Source: Protopterus annectens (taxonomy: Eukaryota > Chordata > Ceratodontiformes > Protopteridae). Taken from it: DNA of 64,000 nt. The notes under the pieces were generated by a model that was not told the origin of the DNA, did not search any database, and was given only the letters and a program-made list of their open reading frames with translations. The stretch covers positions 1,080,941,119 through 1,081,005,118 of the forward strand of contig NC_056732.1 in the NCBI RefSeq assembly GCF_019279795.1, in the 5' to 3' direction. A program made the translations under genes and the position numbers. Shown here one piece after another: positions 32,125 through 44,074 of the stretch. The number at the start of each line of letters is the position of its first letter. The stretch's first letter is position 1.

Positions 32125-34457
32125 CTATGTTTGCTCCATAGAACAGCAGTCATTGTCTTTATTCATTTTCATTGCTAGTAATGAATTGAGTGTTTTGACA
32201 TTTAATGACGGTCTCAATTCTGTTTTAATATTTTGGACCACGCTGAATGCTCGTTGTGGCTCATTGTTCAAATGTGGTAAACAAAGGAGTGTTAGTATGA
32301 GTCGCTTTAAGACAGGCATTTCTTCCATTACAGGACTTTGTAGGACTGCTGACCAATACTTGAGAAAACACATATCAGTTTCAAAGTTGTTGTTATGCTG
32401 ATGTTGCGGCCACTTGAAGTCAGTGATTTGGTACATGGCAAATTCATCTATAAGTTGGCTCCAATCCACCCTTGATTTGCAAATCCCAAAATGAGTTCCA
32501 ATGTTCTCTACAACTGTAATTTCAAGCTGTAATTTCAAGGAAGGGTCCAAAAAACTGCCAATGTTTTGCAGTAGAGAATCACCAAAAGGTAAATTCTTTT
32601 TCATTTCCAGAAGGACTGCAACATAAAATGCTTTTACCTTCTTATAGAAGGTGTGTTCAACTGCAGTACCAGCAATGTCATTGCCATTTTCATTCAAATA
32701 TGTTGCAACATCAGCCCCAACATGAATCTGCTGCATAATATTATTGTCATCCTTAAGAAGACAACTACTGTTAAGACAAACAGTCTCCACAAATTCTTTA
32801 GCTGCAGCTGGCTTCAACAACCTGCTTGCATACACCTGCACAAGTTTTATGATATCACTGTACAGACTTATAAACTGGATGTCTCTGGCCTGCAACTGTG
32901 CACTGAATGTAAGGAGAGGCTCTACAGCATCCTTCAGGAAAAGGAATACCAGTTTTATATCATGACTGTTCAGCCTCTGTGTTATTAGGTTTACTTTTTT
33001 TGAACGGAGCTCAAATGACCAGAAGTATGACAAAAGTACAGGCCACAGGTCCAGCATTCTTTTTATGATTTTGGATAGACTCAGCCAAGGAGTGCGGGCA
33101 CAATGAATAATTGGAGGTGGTTCAGTGACAACAAATAATGCAAATTCTTTCAGCTTCTGTTGCTGTGGTGTGTTACTTGAAAAGTGGCAATGAATGTCAG
33201 CTATTAACTCTTCTACAGGTAATGCCATTTGTTTCACACCTGATTTGATGCATAGGTCTGCTATATGGCACAGAGAGCCCACACTGAAGAGATCAGGATT
33301 GAGCTGCTTTAATCGTGATAGTACAGAATCGAGTTCATCAACCATGACCTCAGAGTAGTCTGATGAGTATGCAGCCATGTTACTTGCTGAAATGTTGAAT
33401 CGCTGGAGAGTTTCTATAAGGCAGTTGTATATTGCTTCACCTGTTCCAGTCGCACAAATAGGCATGTCTAAGAACCGAACAACAACTTGACCACTTACCT
33501 GGTCAAAATATCCCACCAATATCACAAGGAGTTTATTCTCTTTCATATCAGTGCTTTGATCCAAGTAAATGCAATAAGGCTGCTTCCGACAAACTGTTGC
33601 CACATCTTCCTCACACTCTGGGCCCGAGACATCTTGTGCAATGCATATAGCTTTAGTTGCTCCACAGCTTATCTTCATTACCACTTCAAGATCAGTACAG
33701 TATTTTTTTATGTATTTCAGCAGCTGATCCCCAAGAGTAAAGGGTAGGTTGTGTTCTGCAAGCAGGCTGACAAATGCCACTTCAGATTTTGCCATTATCA
33801 AAGCCCAGCTGGTTTGCTGAGCTTGGGTAGTCACCACCCCAATTTCTTTCCTTTCAGAAGCAGCATGCTTTGAATTCATCTTGTGTTTGTCTCTATCCAT
33901 ATGCCTCTGAAGATCATTGCGCCCTCCATGGGTAATAGTAAAGTTACTCTTACAGACTTTACAAAAGGCATACTTTGGACCATGAGTACTTTCCATCACC
34001 CAATCAAATAACATCTTCCAAGCTCCTTGGAATGAAGACATTCTTCTTTTTTTCTGAGCAGGACCTGTTTATATAACAATAAACATATATATTTAACCTT
34101 CTTTAAGTATGACAACAGCACTTATCTTGAACGTCATTTCACTAACAAGAAACATGATTAGAACAGCTCTTACCTTTTCCACCACTAGGCAGCATCTCTG
34201 TCTCTGCTTGCTGTTTAGAAGGGGTGATCCCCAGTGTGTTCTTAATTGCACTGTCTGTGCTTGGTGCTGCAGATGTGACTTGTAAAGAAGACTGTCCTCT
34301 TTTTTCTTTGACATGGCCTGCTTGTAAACAATAAAAAAGTACTTAATCTCATCAAAGTATGGCTTAGTATGACAACAGTTGAAAGTCACGTTTTACTACC
34401 AAAGTAATAAGACAGAGAACAGCTCTTACCTTTTTCTTTTCCACCTTCAGATGGCAT
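32125..34457 (-). CDS. hAT-transposase-type gene, three exons, intact 703-residue product
   Basis: Exons on the minus strand are 34457-34430, 34317-34174 and 34064-32125. Donors are AAG|GTAAGAGC twice and acceptors are CAG|G twice. Exon lengths sum to 2112 nt, exactly 704 codons, with an in-frame TAA two codons before the ATG. A BED-like zinc finger (FCKVCKSNFTITHGG, RHMDRDKH) lies near residues 87-118. The hAT RNase H-like core shows YLDQSTDMKENKLLVILV, then SSDYSEVM and SLCHIADLCIKSG, and the C-terminal dimerisation block LPHLNNEPQRAFSVVQNIK. The usual hAT Gly after the second core Asp is Tyr here. It may be an autonomous hAT transposase or a domesticated host gene; no convincing pair of inverted repeats was found. 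Splicing is inferred from sequence. Confidence 0.8.
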
Positions 34458-34544
34458 CTCTTAAAATGGGTAATCAATGTCGTGTCCGTAGTTGTGCTGC
34501 TTGTGCTTGGTGCTGCAGGTGCAGCGGAACTTTCTGACTTCACT

Positions 34545-35466
34545 CTGTAAAATTAAAATGAAACATCATGTGGTCGGTGGATAGTAGACAAGAAGAAGTG
34601 GTGTTGCTAAGGCCAGCTGGCAGGTGGGATAATTATCTTCAAAAGTATGATGTTGACATATTTTAAGTAGACAAGGTTTCCCCTGAAGACAAACGCAACC
34701 AAGCAGGATCAAAGCAGAATGAAAAAGTACATTAAATAAAATAGCAGCATCAGAACTGTTATTGATATTTTCATATTTTTATTCATATTTTCAAAACCAA
34801 GAAAGTTATACTTTACTGAGATAGTGATGTGAAATATAAAGGTAGAGGACACACACTATAGAAGGGCAGCTGAATTGGGTTTAGGGAAACATAGCTAACA
34901 TTCACACAAGATACACCCTGGGCTACTGTGGAGAGTGTACATAGTAGAGAAAGTGGCCCAGGTTGTATCTTGTATGTAGACTGACTGTGTGTGCTTCACA
35001 TTATACATGTAGTATCACAAAATAAACTCTAAACTACACACATGATTTATATCTGTTCATTTCACAGCAGCATAAGAAGAATGATGTGAAGAAACAAAGC
35101 ATTCCACCTAAATTTTCACCCCAGCAATCTTCAAAAAAAACCTAGTACACTCTTTCAAAGTAAGAGTCAGAATCAGAATTCATTAAAAAATGCTAGCAAG
35201 CATTAACTGGAAACAAAAAATATCCAGATAAAAAATTTGGCAGTCTCTTCTCTGTCCGATGCATCTCGAGGCATTGAAAGAAGACCCTTTAAAAATATAT
35301 AAAAACAGCTGTAGCAGCACTGCAATCCACAAGAAATCAATACTTCCAGCAGCAGTTACAAATAAAACTATTCCTCAGCGTGACATGGTTAGAAACAGTT
35401 TACCATATTTCAAATGTGTCTTTACAGTTGATACTATTTAATTTTATTATGTTACACATCGATCTG
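34545..35466. other. non-coding stretch upstream of the hAT-type gene
   Basis: A consensus acceptor at 34545-34546 (ttttacag on the minus strand) shows that exon 1 probably extends to 34544 as 5' UTR, so a further non-coding exon and a promoter should lie in or beyond this region. None was identified before DIRS-3 begins. Confidence 0.4.
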
Positions 35467-35620
35467 ATGATGTTAATCCTCGTTCATTCCTTACGCATGG
35501 GTATCGGTTCCGACCTTGGAACCGAGCAGGCCATTTTCCAAGCTCACGTCAGCCACAAACTCTCGAGCTAAACTCTTACCCATAATTCCCCTCTCCTTGT
35601 TACCCCAGATTTCGTTTGCC
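35467..35620 (+). repeat. DIRS-3 left inverted terminal repeat
   Basis: Pairs with 41667-41844 in reverse complement, sharing cgagctaaactcttaccca-like core sequence and gggtatcggttccgacc. Confidence 0.85.
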
Positions 35621-35897
35621 GCGTCACAGTTAGGTCATGTCAGGCTACTTCTCTTGAGCTAAGTACACATTTTTGATCTTTTCAAAAATTTGATTAAACT
35701 TTGAGGAAAAAAAGTAGTTATTTAGTTATCTCTTACCTTATCGCACCTAGCGACTACTCCTTGTGCTCTTATTTTTTTGTTTTTTTTTCCTTCTCTTACT
35801 GACAAGGTACTTCTTCCCTTTACCATCATTGGTAAATCTTTCTGGGCCTTACCTTTGGGTAATTCCTTTTGGTAACCCTTCTTTCCCTTTCTTTACT

Positions 35898-37330
35898 ATG
35901 ACAAATATAAAAGGCAGTCCAGGTTTCAAAAGATGTGTGGAATGTGGCCATAAATTGCCTGTCTCTGATGCACATTCTTTATGGGTTTATTGTTTGGGTG
36001 TGCCTCATTTAACAGTTGATTTGTAAGAATTTCACTAATAGGACTGCCATTGAAAGAAAGAATAAGCTGATTTTAAAGGGGCTACTTAAATCTTCCTTTT
36101 CAGAGACTATTTCTGGGACGGAGGTCTCATCTCCTTCTAGCTCCCAAAAGAAAAGGAGTGATGATTATAAAAAATCTAAGTTTCTTCCATCCTCTCCGGC
36201 TGGAGGCCCTATGGAACAGAGACCAAAAAAACCTAAGCTTTCCACTACGAATTTGGCCTCATCGGCACCGACGATTTCGGAGCCTAGTTATTCGGTTCAG
36301 AGTCCATTGGCGCCATCTAATTTTTCGGCACAGAGTAGTGTGCCTCATACAGCGTCAGAACCGAAGGGCTCCTCGGTTCAGACTCCTTCATTGGCACCGA
36401 CAGTACAGTCCATACAGTTTTTGTCAGCGCCGATAGGTGTGTCGACGCCAGTCTCCCTCTCGGTTCAGACCATCGATTCAGTGCAGACTATTTGCTCGGC
36501 ACCAACCATTCCCTTTCTGTTGCAGACTCTCTCCACACCACCAGCTACCACTTCGGTACCGACCTTGTCGGTGCAGACATTACCTTCAGCACAGATGGTT
36601 CCCTCTGGGCACACTACTGTTGTTCAGGCCATGCCAATTCCTCTTTTTGCGGTACAAACTCCCACCGTTGTGGGCACCAAACTTGTTCCAACTTTGGATA
36701 GACCGGATTCTCTTTCAGCTATGTCTGTGAGATCCACTAGAAGCCTCTCTGAACACGATGTGCTGCGTCTTGTAGATCAATTTGTTCTGGCTAGAGGTAT
36801 TCTTCCTCCCAGGACCTGTACTTCCTTGGGAAGCGACCATTCTTCATCAGAGCCCCCGTCACTGTCTTGGAAGCCCCTTACTGTAGCACAGTCTTCACCT
36901 GCGGTTCCCCTTTTGGATCTCACTAAGGAGCCTCAGTTGCCTTTGTGGCAGGATTCTCTTGCCACTACCCAGGATGCTAACTGTGGTGCCCCTTCTTCGG
37001 CTTTCTGCAGCTGTCCAGGGACTCTGAGTCGAGAGAAGACTATTGTGTCGGCTGATGTTTCTATATTATCAGTGCCTCCGCTTTTTACACAAGAACACCA
37101 GGCACAAGAGCCTCAGGACTTACCACCACAGGAGGCCCCTATTGAGCCATCTTCCCCAGTTCCTCCCTCTGAGGAAGTTCATCGAAAGTCTTCGTGTAAG
37201 AGGAAACACATGGACTCCACTGACGAGTCTCTCACCGAAGGCACAGACTTGGATGATGGGGAAGGGTCCTCTAGGTCACCTTCTGGAGGTATCCTGCCGA
37301 GATATCCCAGAAATCCTGAAACAGAGAGGT
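35898..37330 (+). CDS. DIRS-3 gag-like region (fossil)
   Basis: N-terminal Cys motif (GFKRCVECGHKLPVSDAHS) and the block ERKNKLILKGLLKS match DIRS-1 (ERRNKLILRGLLK). A long Ser/Thr/Pro/Gln-rich middle with many repeated SVQT-like runs follows, then an acidic Ser-rich end. Structural role inferred from position. Confidence 0.7.
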
Positions 37331-38399
37331 GATTGGCAGCCCTCTAACCCAACCTCTGAAGACTCTGTGTTCCTAGAGGCCTTTCGTGCCCGACCCCCTA
37401 CCTCCTGGGTTACTCCACCTGCCGACGAACTGGTCTGGCTCGTTGTGCAGCATGCATGGATGGCTCCTGACACAGTTGAGGCCATTCCCCTGAAGCCAGA
37501 TAAAATTTTGTCCCCTCCTGAGAGCGACCCCCATTGGTCCAAAGGTTTTCCGGTAGATGCCTTGGTGGTGGTGGCCGCAGCTAAAAAGGACCTGGCGGAT
37601 GAAGAAAGCCAGACTGTTAATCTGCCCAATAGAGAGTCTCAGGCTCTGGACAAAATTGTAAAGCATACCTTTGCATCAGGGACCTTTGCAATCAGGCCTC
37701 TGAACTATATGGCACATTTTACCAGGTTTCAAAGAGACAATCTCTGAGCTCTCTGAAACTTTGGCTGGTGCTGTGTCTGATGAGGTCCGTGACAATGTGG
37801 CCTCTCAATTAGCCACCATTGAATCTATTTCTAACTCCTCCATACGTCTCATTTCTCACACATCAGAAGGAGCAGCTACAGCAGCATGTCCAGTCGTTGT
37901 TCTGAGATGACTTGCCTGGATGCACTTGTGTGAGTTCGCGGAACCCTTCAAGGCTTCCTTTATCAACGTTCCAATTGAAGCCTTTTCGTTGTTTGGTCCC
38001 AAAGTTAAAAGCACACTGGCTAGATGTGAACAGGACAGTAAGACCCTTTCTGCCATGGGTGTCCGTTATTCTTCCCCTCAACGGGCTTTCTCTAGAAACC
38101 AAAAAAGAGTGGGAAGATATGGCACAAAAAATCTCAGGGCTCCTTCTGTGACTCACAGGCCAATTTTTCCCCTAGAGGCAGAGGGGGAAATTCTCAGGGA
38201 AGACGCCCCTTTCGGGTCAGAAGAGGTCCGCGTAACCAGGGTTCCTTTTACTGGCCAACCCTACCAGTGCTCCTGAGGAACGGCCCAACTGCTTTCCTCT
38301 GGAAGTGGTTGGGGTTGTTTCTCTTTATACCCTTCTGTCTGGCTAACCGTCACAACCGATTCCTGGGTACAAAAGATAATAACCAAAGGTTACCATATC

Positions 38400-39980
38400 C
38401 CGTTCGATCTTTATCCCGCCACCTAAAGGAAATTACCCGATGTGCCACCCAGTCAAAGGGTACAGGCAGCATTAGAGATTGCAAAGCCGCTAAGCAAAAG
38501 AGTCATCCAAACAGTCCCACCAGACCAGATAGGATCCAGATTCTACTCAAGACTATTTTTGGTGCCAAAAAAGACCGGGGATTGGAGACCAATTTTGGAT
38601 CTCAGTGTTGTTGTTGTTGAGTCTTTCAGCTTTTCACGGTTAGGGGTCGCCACAGCAGAACTCCAGTCCACTAATGACTGTCAGTAGATTTTTACGTGCC
38701 GAGTTGCCGGCCCTGACGCACAACCTTCAATGAAGGTATGGCCATTCACGCATGTCTCCACACAGAAGACGCTCTAGCTGAGAATAGAACAGAACAACGT
38801 CTTACTGTGAGGCGACAACACTACTGCAGCACCACCACCTTGGATCTCAGTGTATTAAACAAATTTGTAAAGGTACAGAAATTCCGGATGGTCACTATAC
38901 AGTCTATCCTCCCACGTTTGTAAAAAGACGACTGGATGTGCTCTACAGATCTTCAAGACGTGTACTACCACATAAAAGTGGACAAACAGTCAAGGAGATT
39001 CCTTCACTTCCATGCGGGAACCAGTCATTATCAGTTCCGAGTACTGCCCTTTGGACTCTCTACAGCCCCCAGAGTGTTCACAAAGTGCATGGCAGTCGTG
39101 TCAGCGTTCCGACAACTACAGGGATTCCAGGTTTTTCCATACTTAGACGACTGGCTCATCACCGCCTCCACCGGTCATCTATTAGAAAAAGCCCTGGCTT
39201 TCTCTCTTCACACCGCAGAAAGGCTAGGCATAACCATAAATTGGCAAAAATCCAATCTCACCCAGTCTCAATCCAGAGAGTTCAGAGGGGTCCTTCTGAA
39301 CACAAAGAACTGCAGAGCATACATTCCGGAGCATAGATTCAAAGATTGAGACAACAATTGATTCCAATCCTCTCAAAGGAGAAATCCTCAGCTCACTCGG
39401 TTCTACACCTGTTGGTTCCATGGCAGCCTCCATTACAATTGTTCCCCTGGACAGGTATCACATGAGGCTTCTACAGTGGTTACAACTCACTCAGTGGTAC
39501 CCCTTTCAGCTCCCTCCTTCAGCCAAGATTCAGATAACTCATAGGTGCAAGCAGGACTTAAATTGGTGGTGGTCTCAGAATCCGCTTCTCCCCCCAACAG
39601 CCCACGACCACGGACGCCTCCCTGATGGGGTGGGGGGGGGGGCCTAGTTCAGGAAAAGATTGTCCAAGGTATGTGGTCCGAAATGGAGGCCCATCTGCAT
39701 CTAAATGTTCTGGAGTTAAGGGCTGTGCTTCTGGCGCTGCAAGCATTTCATCCCCTGTTGCCATCTGGGACCATTGAGATTCAATCAGACAACATGGCAG
39801 TGGTCTGGTACATCAACAAAGCAAGGCGGAATGAAGTCTTATCCCCATTGCCAAGAGGCCATAAGATTATGGCAATGGGAGATGGCTACCAACCGCTTTC
39901 TTCTAGCAACGCACATTCCCGGGAGTTCCAACGTGATAGCAGACAGACTCAGCAGGTGCATTCTTCAACCTCACGAGTGA
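38400..39980 (+). CDS. DIRS-3 reverse transcriptase / RNase H region (fossil)
   Basis: RT landmarks include FYSRLFLVPKKTGDWRPILD, FRVLPFGLSTAPRVFTKC and the catalytic FPYLDDWLI. RNase H-like landmarks include ADRLSRC. A V-SINE lies inside the region. It resembles DIRS-1 closely. Part of a broken element. Confidence 0.85.
38595..38852 (-). mobile_element. V-SINE inserted in DIRS-3, with 13-bp target duplications
   Basis: The body is 38608-38839, flanked by ttggatctcagtg at 38595-38607 and 38840-38852, a perfect 13-bp duplication. On the minus strand it has a tRNA-like head, a shortened central domain and the tail with tgtggcgacccctaac and a (caa)n end. Such duplications show L1-style target-primed insertion by a LINE partner. 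Confidence 0.88.
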
Positions 39981-40159
39981 TCCCTGAATCCCTTGATAGC
40001 GGCAGAGATTTTCAACCGCTGGGGTCTTCCTTGCTGTGACCTCTTTGCTTCCCCAACCAACTACAAATGCAGCAATTTTTTCACCCAGATTCCCCCTCGG
40101 GGACAGTCACCCAGGGACGCTCTAGTCCACGATTGGCCCTTGGGTCTACTTTATGCATT

Positions 40160-41426
40160 TCCTCCTCTTCCCCTCATTCCCCAGGTCCTGAAGAAAGCCC
40201 GCCAGTTGAAGAGCAAATTAATCCTCATAGCGCCATTGTGGCCTTGTCAGATTTGGTTCCCCTTCCTGTGGCCTCACCTGCTAGATCAACCGTGGACTCT
40301 CGATCTAACCCCAGACTTGATCTCCCATCTGCAGAACCTGATTCACCCCAACCTAAGCAGCCTAAAGCTCACAGCTTGGCTCCTCCACTTCCAGTGATTG
40401 CTAGGCAGAATGATCGATCCTTACCTGTACGTGACATCCTCATTAGATCTCATAAGCAGTCTACCAGAAATACATACCTCAGCAAGTGGAAGAGGTTTAC
40501 TATCTGGCTAAAAGAAAAACAGATAGATCCTTTCTCAGCACCAATGCCCGTAGTGCTAGAATATCTGTGATTTATTCCAGTCCGGTCTTTCTGCTTCCAC
40601 GATCAGAGTTCACTTGGCCTCCATTTCTAATTTCCGCAATGGGGTCCAGGATTCTTCTCTCATGTCTCACAAAATATGCAGGACCTTCATAAAAGGAGTT
40701 TTTCATCTAAAACCTCCCTTTAGAGAACCCACTCAACCATGGGATTTGGCTTTAGTCTTACAAGCTTTGACAACGTCACCCTGCGAACCAGCTTCTTCTT
40801 GCGACTTCAAATACTTGTCCTGGAAGACTTTATTCTTAGTTGCCATTACTTCTGCCAGACGTATTTCTGAACTTCAAGCCTTGTGCATCAAGAAGCCATA
40901 TCTGACCTTTCATAAGGATAGAGTGTCATTGAGAACTAATCCTACCTTTTTGCCCAAAGTGATTTCTGACATGTCCATTAACCAAACCATTGAATTGCAA
41001 GTTTTCTTTCCCGATCATTCAAGCACAGGAAAGTACTGCCTACATACCCTAGACATTCACAGACAACTTTGTTTCTACTTGGACAGAACTAAAGCTTCTC
41101 GCAAGTCAGATCAGCTTTTTTTGGCTTTTTCTGGACCTAGATTAGGATGTGCTGTTTCCAAGATCATATTGGCTAAGTGGTTGAAAGACTGCGTGACCTT
41201 TATTTACAGCAAGCATAATGTTCAGTTAACCACCACTGTCAAGGCTCATTCTATTCGGTCAGTAGCAACCTCAGCTGCTTTCCTTGCTAGAGTTTCTTTA
41301 CATGACATTTCTGCAGCTGCTACATGGGCTAGACCAGATACCGTCATCAGCCATTACAAATTAGATCTGGCTTCCAGGGGAAGAGCATCATTTGGCTCTA
41401 TGGTGCTCAGGAACGTCCTTCCATGA
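40160..41426 (+). CDS. DIRS-3 tyrosine recombinase region (fossil)
   Basis: Contains ITSARRISELQALC, HSIRSVATSAAFLA and SHYKLDLASRGRASFG, the three recombinase blocks, in line with DIRS-1 and DIRS-2. Confidence 0.85.
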
Positions 41427-41463
41427 GGGCCTCCCAAGAAATTAGGTAGCTGGGGACTCTGCC

Positions 41464-41563
41464 CCATGCGTAAGGAATGAACGAGGATTAACATCATAAG
41501 ATAAATAAGTTATGTCTTACCATAATGTTCCATCTGTAATGTTGATCCTCGTTCAGTCATTAT
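41464..41563. repeat. DIRS-3 internal complementary region
   Basis: The first half is the reverse complement of the outer left end, the second half of the outer right end. Unlike DIRS-1 and DIRS-2, about nine bases (aagataaat) between the halves match neither end in this copy. Confidence 0.8.
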
Positions 41564-41666
41564 GACCCTCCCTCCATCCCCCTCCTGAGGCTTATAGTGG
41601 ATCTCACCTTCCGATTCAGATAGGTCAGTTGACCAGAGGTAGCCTCTACCTTTTTTTGACTTGCAA

Positions 41667-41844
41667 ACTCAATCTGAGGTAACAGGGAGAGGGGAATTAT
41701 GGGTAAGAGTTTAGCTCGAGAGTTTGTGGCTGACGTGAGTTTGGAAAATGGCCAGCTCGGTTCCGAGGTCGGAACCGATACCCATGCGTAATGACTGAAC
41801 GAGGATCAACATCACAGATGGAACTTTATGGTAAGACATAACTT
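41667..41844 (-). repeat. DIRS-3 right inverted terminal repeat
   Basis: Reverse complement of 35467-35620; outer end reads ggtaagacataactt. Confidence 0.85.
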
Positions 41845-43294
41845 CTTTTTTTACACCTATAGATGTGTTTTGAAAACCAAAACATACATGTCCAGACCAA
41901 GTACACCTAGTTAACAAAAACAGTAAGCAAACAAGTAACATACTGTCTTGTGTTCTTAAAGACTGCATGTGATAACAAGATTGCATACATCCCAAACAGC
42001 TACCAGCTTACAAAGCAGTAAAACAAATAAGTACATTAAAACTTTTAGCCACTGATTTTTTTTTTTTTTTTTTTTTACTGCTTGGTCAGATTCTTAGGCT
42101 TGTATTAAGTGCACAGAGCATGTGCAGCAAGCTTGAACAGTTTAATTTCAAAGCTTCAACATGTCATTCAACATACAAAAACAATTTTAGGCTAGAAATA
42201 CAAATTAAACCAAGTTTAAGGTAGGTCTGAAACCATTCAAGAAGTATTACAATTTAACTGTCAATGCTGTTATAGCCAGGAGGGAATTCCTGTTTTATCT
42301 CTGCGACTCCTTTTCCCTGTGTAATATGCAGGGCTGAACTTGCATGAAATGGCACCTCCAATGAAGGGGTTCCATGGAACCCTTTCTCACTGCTCAGCCA
42401 TGCATATCCTCTGGTGCTCCCCCCCATTTCCCTCATTCTAGCTTCTGCATATTATGCGGACTGTTTTCCATCTCTTCTCACATTTTCTCTGACTCTTCAC
42501 TTTCTATCTGCATCCATTCAACATAATCTAACTGGCAAATATTACATTTTAAACTGTCGAGGAAATAAATAAATTAGGCTTCGGGATCCCATGAGGGGTC
42601 CAGATGCTCTGATGTGCATTATAAAGTTTTTGTTTGTTTTTTAAACAACCTTTTTTATCCAATTATGGCTTCAACAAAAATCATGACTAGGGAAAGAAAT
42701 TCAGTCTTACTCTTCAAATTTGTTTTCTCTTGCATCCTTTCAAAACATCCTGATTGGCCAAAACTGCAGTGTAATAAATATAGACTAGTTAAGTGACTAA
42801 ATCAGGAATCTGGAGGACACTAGGATGCCAGAAGTTGTGCTGCTATACATGCTTCAAGGTGCATTTTAGAGATTTTTCCAAGTTTTTGATCCAGTCATGG
42901 CTTAAACAAAAACCATGAGTAAGGAAAGAAATTCAATCTCATTTTTTTTCTTTCAAGGGAGAAATAACTTGTGCCTCGCAAAATAGCAGTTCACAATAAG
43001 CTGAGAAGACAAATGATTGTAACGAAACATAAATCATATCTGGGAATAGTGCCTGCTACCCCCCCCCCCAACACACACACAAAAGAAAGAGAGAAAAAGA
43101 GAGAGAGAGGCAGCTTCTGTTGATATTTGTGGTATTAGACTGAAGTCAAATCACAAACTGTAACAGACATTTACAGTATTTGTTGTAAAACATACTTAAA
43201 CTATGCCCCCTTACCTCTACCCCAAAAGAGAGCCACTTTGTGTGTGTCACTCTGACGTCAGACTGGGTCGAAACTGAAAGAAGAAAGAACACAG
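41845..43294. other. non-coding stretch with a duplicated segment
   Basis: A 20-base T run lies near 42057-42076. Around 42656 and 42889 there are two similar stretches (ccaattatggcttcaac / ccagtcatggcttaaac, each followed by gaaagaaattca), a diverged local duplication of about 230 bp. No gene recognised. Confidence 0.5.
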
Positions 43295-43647
43295 TCTTCT
43301 TCTTTCGGCTTTTTCCTTGTTAGGGGTCGCCACAGCGGATCACCTGTCCGCTCATAATTGGCAGTGGAGTTTTACGGTGTTGAGTTGCCAGCCCGGGACC
43401 CAACCTTCCAAGGAAGGCACACACACTCATGCCTAGGGCCAATTTAGAGTATCCAATCCACCTACAGCATGTCTTTGGGATGTGGGAGGAAATGGAGCAC
43501 CCGGAGAAAACCCACGCGACCACAGGGAGGACATGCAGACTCCACACAGAAGGTACCCCAGCAGAGGATCGAAGCGGAGAACCTCTTGCTGTGAGGAGGC
43601 AAAGCTAGCCGCTGCACCACCGCGGCCGCACAAGAAAGAGAACACAG
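43281..43647 (-). mobile_element. full-length V-SINE with target duplications
   Basis: The body is 43295-43631. On the minus strand it begins with a tRNA-derived head (gtggtgcagcggctag, then cttcgatcctc as B box), continues through the conserved V-domain (gcatgtcctccctgtgg, cctccgg-like cctcccacatcccaaag) and ends in a tail with ccgctgtggcgacccctaac. Flanks aagaaagaacacag and aagaaagagaacacag are near-identical target duplications. V-SINEs are known from sharks, bony fishes and lungfish. Confidence 0.88.
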
Positions 43648-43995
43648 TAAGATATTTAAACCTGTTGATGTCAAACAAACAGCATACCTCAGTCTTTAAC
43701 CTCTACCCCCTCCCAAAAAATAGCCACTTATATACACATACAATTGTGGAAAATGAGAAAAATAATGATTCCAGTAATGTAATCCAACTTGTTGCTCTTA
43801 AAAAGAACACTGTCCCTATCGTGACCTGGGCATACCTCTGAGGTCTGTGAGAAAAGTTAAAGAAATAATGATTACACCATCTCCAGCTACCAACACAAGC
43901 TACAGAAACCATCTGAGCATACCTCGGTGCCAGGTTCAGTTATGCATGTGCCAGGCAATACTGTGTGCCCATATACAAAAATGGGTAATATTTTT

Positions 43996-43996
<1 letters not shown>

Positions 43997-44036
<40 letters not shown>
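43997..44036. repeat. CA microsatellite
   Basis: Uninterrupted CA run of about 20 units. Confidence 0.95.
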
Positions 44037-44038
<2 letters not shown>

Positions 44039-44074
44039 CTGCATGTTTATCTACAGGAAAATATGAAGAATGTG

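Larger units (their letters stand above)
35467..41844 (+). mobile_element. DIRS-3: DIRS-type retrotransposon with a V-SINE inside (fossil)
   Basis: Coding direction is plus. Inverted terminal repeats lie at 35467-35620 and 41667-41844 and an internal complementary region at 41464-41563. Gag-like, RT/RNase H and recombinase regions follow the family order and are closest to DIRS-1. It is broken, with several breaks, and a V-SINE sits at 38608-38839. It looks older than DIRS-2. Confidence 0.9.

Noticed and set aside
34093-34389. A separate 98-codon minus-strand frame
   Set aside because: It overlaps exon 2 in the wrong phase and runs into both introns.
34430-34544. A second open frame through exon 1 of the hAT-type gene (VKSESSAAPAAPSTSS...)
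   Set aside because: It is open but reaches the donor in phase 0, which is out of frame with the main exon; the ATG at 34457 in the other frame fits exactly.
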